Shown here one piece after another: positions 61,638-64,000 of a stretch of DNA of 64,000 nucleotides. Within the stretch, counting starts at the first letter, position 1. Every line of letters begins with the position of its first letter. A program made the translations under genes and the position numbers. The notes beneath the pieces are model-generated. The model had not been told where the DNA came from. It saw nothing but the letters and a program-made list of their open reading frames with translations, and searched no databases. The stretch is taken from contig DAIQOK010000005.1 in the NCBI GenBank assembly GCA_036787895.1, positions 1-64,000 on the forward strand, given 5' to 3'. This DNA is from UBA7662 sp036787895 (GTDB lineage: Bacteria; Bacteroidota; Bacteroidia; UBA7662).

Positions 61638-62876
61638 TTACATCACCTCGTGAGTGGTGTACTCCTTGAGATAAGGATGTTTCATTGGTATGAGGTTGGC
61701 TTTGGTCATATTGCGAGCCACCACAAAGATGAACAAACCAGCGAAACCTAAGAACATACCTATTTCGACTATGCCGAAATGGGCGTGTGCACCTACTGCA
61801 CCCGGCATAATGCCCTGGTACAGGTCGATATATTTGCCTACCACGAGTAATACCGCTACAATCAACATCATATTGTCGTTACGTTTAGAACCACGTGTCA
61901 TCAACAAGAGGAAAGGCGCAACAAAGTTGATGAAGAGGTTTACGAAAAAGAGGACTTTGAAGTTCTCAAATCGCTCCTGATAATAAATCGCTTCTTCCGG
62001 TATGTTGGCGTAGAAAATCAGCAAAAACTGCGATAACCAGATGTATGTCCAGAAAATACTGAAGGCAAACATAAACTTACCGATGTCGTGCATGTGGTTT
62101 TCGGTGATCGACTGCAGATAACCATTGCGACGCAACAGAATAGCGATGATGGCAATAATCGAGATACCGGTTACCCAGGCAGCAGCAAAGTGATACATCC
62201 AGAAGATGGTAGAATACCAGTGGGTATCGATCGACATGACAAAATCCCAACAAGCCATGGCCCAGGTTACCGCATAAATCGGCAAGAAGGCTACTGCAAG
62301 GGTTTTATTGCGCTTCATGAACTTCAAACCACCCTGGAGGTCTTCGGCCAGTGAATTACGGCGATAGGCACGGATAAACAATATCCAGGCGATAAAGGCA
62401 ATAATAGCACGGGCAGCCATGAACGGAATGTTCAGGTAAGCTACTTTCTCCGCAATGATTTCATCGAATTCCGGATTCAACGAACCATCGGCCAGGAATT
62501 TATCGGCTATGCCGGGATGTGTCCAGTGATAAACATGGTTCCAGTGCATGGCCATACCTAGGAGTATGATCAAAAAGCCGACAAAAGCGATAGGCATATA
62601 CCCCGCCATAGCTTCAGCGATACGTTTAAAACCAATCGACCAAGCCGCATTGGTTGCCGACATCACGAATACAAACAAGGTAGCCGCCATAGCTGCTCCC
62701 ATGAAGTACCAATTGCCCAACAAGAAGTTGGCCCAGAAGCCATGTGCATCGGTCATCAAACCGTACGCCATGCCAACGATACCCAGGCCCATGAGGGCGA
62801 AAGTGATATTGCGTAGTTTGCTGCTAAAGACGAACTTTTCTTCCTTAACAGCGATCTCGTGGTGATGTGATCCCAT
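61638..62876 (-). CDS. actF: Alternative complex III quinol-binding subunit ActF
   Basis: A 412-residue membrane protein with about ten helices: MGSHHHEIAVKEEKFVFSSK at the start, GNWYFMGAAMAATLFVFVMS, TWAMACWDFVMSIDTHWYST and a final PMKHPYLKEYTTHEVM. It is the NrfD-related ActF of the quinol:cytochrome c/acceptor oxidoreductase used by Bacteroidota in place of the bc1 complex. Actual quinone sites cannot be shown from sequence. It follows actE by 7 bp. Confidence 0.88.
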   Translation of the reverse strand: MGSHHHEIAVKEEKFVFSSKLRNITFALMGLGIVGMAYGLMTDAHGFWANFLLGNWYFMGAAMAATLFVFVMSATNAAWSIGFKRIAEAMAGYMPIAFVGFLIILLGMAMHWNHVYHWTHPGIADKFLADGSLNPEFDEIIAEKVAYLNIPFMAARAIIAFIAWILFIRAYRRNSLAEDLQGGLKFMKRNKTLAVAFLPIYAVTWAMACWDFVMSIDTHWYSTIFWMYHFAAAWVTGISIIAIIAILLRRNGYLQSITENHMHDIGKFMFAFSIFWTYIWLSQFLLIFYANIPEEAIYYQERFENFKVLFFVNLFINFVAPFLLLMTRGSKRNDNMMLIVAVLLVVGKYIDLYQGIMPGAVGAHAHFGIVEIGMFLGFAGLFIFVVARNMTKANLIPMKHPYLKEYTTHEVM

Positions 62877-62883
62877 GTCGTTA

Positions 62884-63477
62884 TTATTCTCCGGTATAAC
62901 CTCTTAATTGATTCACATACATGACAATCTTCCAGCGGTCTTCGGGACGAATTTGGGTGCCATGCGCCCACATACGACCTTTACCCTTGGTGATGACATG
63001 GTAAATATGTCCTGATGGTTTGTCAGCAATATAGCTGGCCTGGTAGTTGGGTACACCGCCATATACCTGACCAACCGAACCGTCGCCTTTGCCTTCTTTA
63101 CCATGACAAGGCTGGCAGTAAGTGTTGTAGAAGTATTTACCTTCTTTCAGGTTTTTATCGGTTTTCTCCAATGGGTTTTTCAATACCTGAGCAGCATATT
63201 CAATACTGTCTTTGCCAATGGGATAGTTGTACATCAACTCCAAACGGGTATTGTCGTAACCTACGCCATTGCGGGCGATGGTACCGGCAACCGGCTGGCG
63301 CATATTCATGCCATTGGGGTTGATGCTGTTCTCTTCTACTTGCGAATAAGGCTCGTAAGGCGTTGAAACATACATCTGAGGGGCAAACTCATAGCCGGTG
63401 TCCTTTTCGTCCTTTATCAAAGCGCAGGAATTCAGCACAGCTACAGCGAATAAACCAAGTATGATTTGCTTTTTCAT
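62884..63477 (-). CDS. actE: Alternative complex III monohaem cytochrome c subunit ActE
   Basis: A 197-residue lipoprotein-type cytochrome: LNSC lipobox (cysteine 18) and a haem site C121-QP-CH125 (YCQPCHGKEGKGDGSV). The likely axial methionine is in KGRMWAHGTQ. It accepts electrons within complex III. The start overlaps the stop of actD by 4 bp. Confidence 0.88.
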   Translation of the reverse strand: MKKQIILGLFAVAVLNSCALIKDEKDTGYEFAPQMYVSTPYEPYSQVEENSINPNGMNMRQPVAGTIARNGVGYDNTRLELMYNYPIGKDSIEYAAQVLKNPLEKTDKNLKEGKYFYNTYCQPCHGKEGKGDGSVGQVYGGVPNYQASYIADKPSGHIYHVITKGKGRMWAHGTQIRPEDRWKIVMYVNQLRGYTGE

Positions 63478-63992
63478 AGTTCTACCTCCTCTACTTTCAC
63501 CTCTTCGGCACCATGCTGGCGAAGCACTGCTTCTACCGCTGCCTGGTCGGCACCATCGCTTTTGATAGCGATACAGAACTTATCGTTGGTGATGCGGATA
63601 TCGGGCTGTTTAGGTGTAGCGCCCGGGAAAAAGCCACAAGCGTACAAATAAGTACCCACCATGCCGAGGGCGGTAAGTAATACCGTAATCTCGAAACTCA
63701 CCGGTACAAAATCCGGCCAAGCCAAAGCAGGTTTACCACCAATGTTCATTGGCCAGTCGAAACCCAACATCCACGCTTGCATCAATACCGCCAGCGACAA
63801 ACCGGTGGTGCCGAATAAAAAGGCAGCTTTGGGGAGACGTGAGCGTTTCAGGCCCATGGCTTCGTCGAGACCATGGATGGGGAAAGGACTGTAAACCTCG
63901 TGGATGCTGCTGCCCGACCGACGCAATGCACGCACGGCATCGAGTACAGGCACCTCATCGCTAAAAATTCCAAGTATGTATTTCTGGTTCAT
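63474..63992 (-). CDS. actD: Alternative complex III subunit ActD (DUF3341)
   Basis: A 172-residue protein with two membrane helices: ILGIFSDEVPVLDAVRALRR at the start, FLFGTTGLSLAVLMQAWML and FEITVLLTALGMVGTYLY, ending with a FCIAIKSDGAD segment. This is the DUF3341 anchor subunit. Upstream act genes (actA-C) are expected beyond the right edge of the window. Confidence 0.88.
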   Translation of the reverse strand: MNQKYILGIFSDEVPVLDAVRALRRSGSSIHEVYSPFPIHGLDEAMGLKRSRLPKAAFLFGTTGLSLAVLMQAWMLGFDWPMNIGGKPALAWPDFVPVSFEITVLLTALGMVGTYLYACGFFPGATPKQPDIRITNDKFCIAIKSDGADQAAVEAVLRQHGAEEVKVEEVEL

Positions 63993-64000
63993 GATCAGGC

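Overview
The window looks like chromosomal DNA from a member of the Bacteroidota, probably near Saprospiria/Chitinophagia, although the class is my inference. The evidence is: many secreted proteins ending in a type IX secretion (T9SS) type A sorting domain, TAnnTTTG promoter elements, families typical of the phylum (DUF4249-like, DUF58, DUF2911, DUF3341, DUF3667, DUF6702, a GH3-like enzyme), and an alternative complex III (act) operon at the right edge.

Layout. 1-17 kb: the end of a T9SS protein, an LptF/G permease with an EamA transporter, a DUF58 protein, a BNR-repeat protein, a TPR lipoprotein, a DUF2911 protein, a TonB-dependent receptor, YceI, a secreted serine hydrolase, a methyltransferase, a PIG-L deacetylase, a porin and an RluA enzyme. 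17-30 kb: panB, a DUF4249-like lipoprotein, dnaK, a small beta-barrel protein, a 1,514-residue repeat protein, a second large lipoprotein, purN, and a DUF6702/HupE pair. 30-40 kb: an M1 aminopeptidase, a glyoxalase-like protein, xseA-xseB, a CNNM/CorC-type protein, a LysE exporter, a GH3-like enzyme, rfbA and galE.

40.4-46 kb is the most unusual region. Between galE and glyA there are three tandem cassettes. Each carries a small surface-type lipoprotein gene on the minus strand, and cassettes two and three are introduced by the same junction of a truncated glyA 5' end fused to a truncated galE 3' end. The flanks are about 97% identical by eye while the lipoproteins are strongly diverged. The last cassette also carries a lipoprotein with an HELAH zinc-protease motif, translationally coupled to its small partner. 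The protease signal peptide is separated from the rest of the gene by a 9-G tract that puts it out of frame; eight Gs would restore a normal lipoprotein signal peptide. I read this as a phase-variable surface protease with a diversifying partner and retained alternative partner alleles. The function is unknown.

47-54 kb is an accessory stretch: two T9SS proteins, a broken T9SS remnant, an orphan signal peptide, palindromic repeats, a copy of the region just after glyA, and a further T9SS protein. 53-58 kb returns to ordinary genes: a DUF3667 protein, a STAS protein, purC, phoH, a SAM hydroxide adenosyltransferase, a small monooxygenase-like protein and a LuxR-type regulator. 59-61.6 kb is a second accessory insert (an SBBP-repeat T9SS protein and a frameshifted small gene). 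It is flanked by direct copies of the 3' end of the LuxR-type gene plus an adjoining hairpin repeat, which resembles the galE/glyA arrangement. The window ends in actF, actE and actD. I saw no tRNA, rRNA, CRISPR array or transposase.
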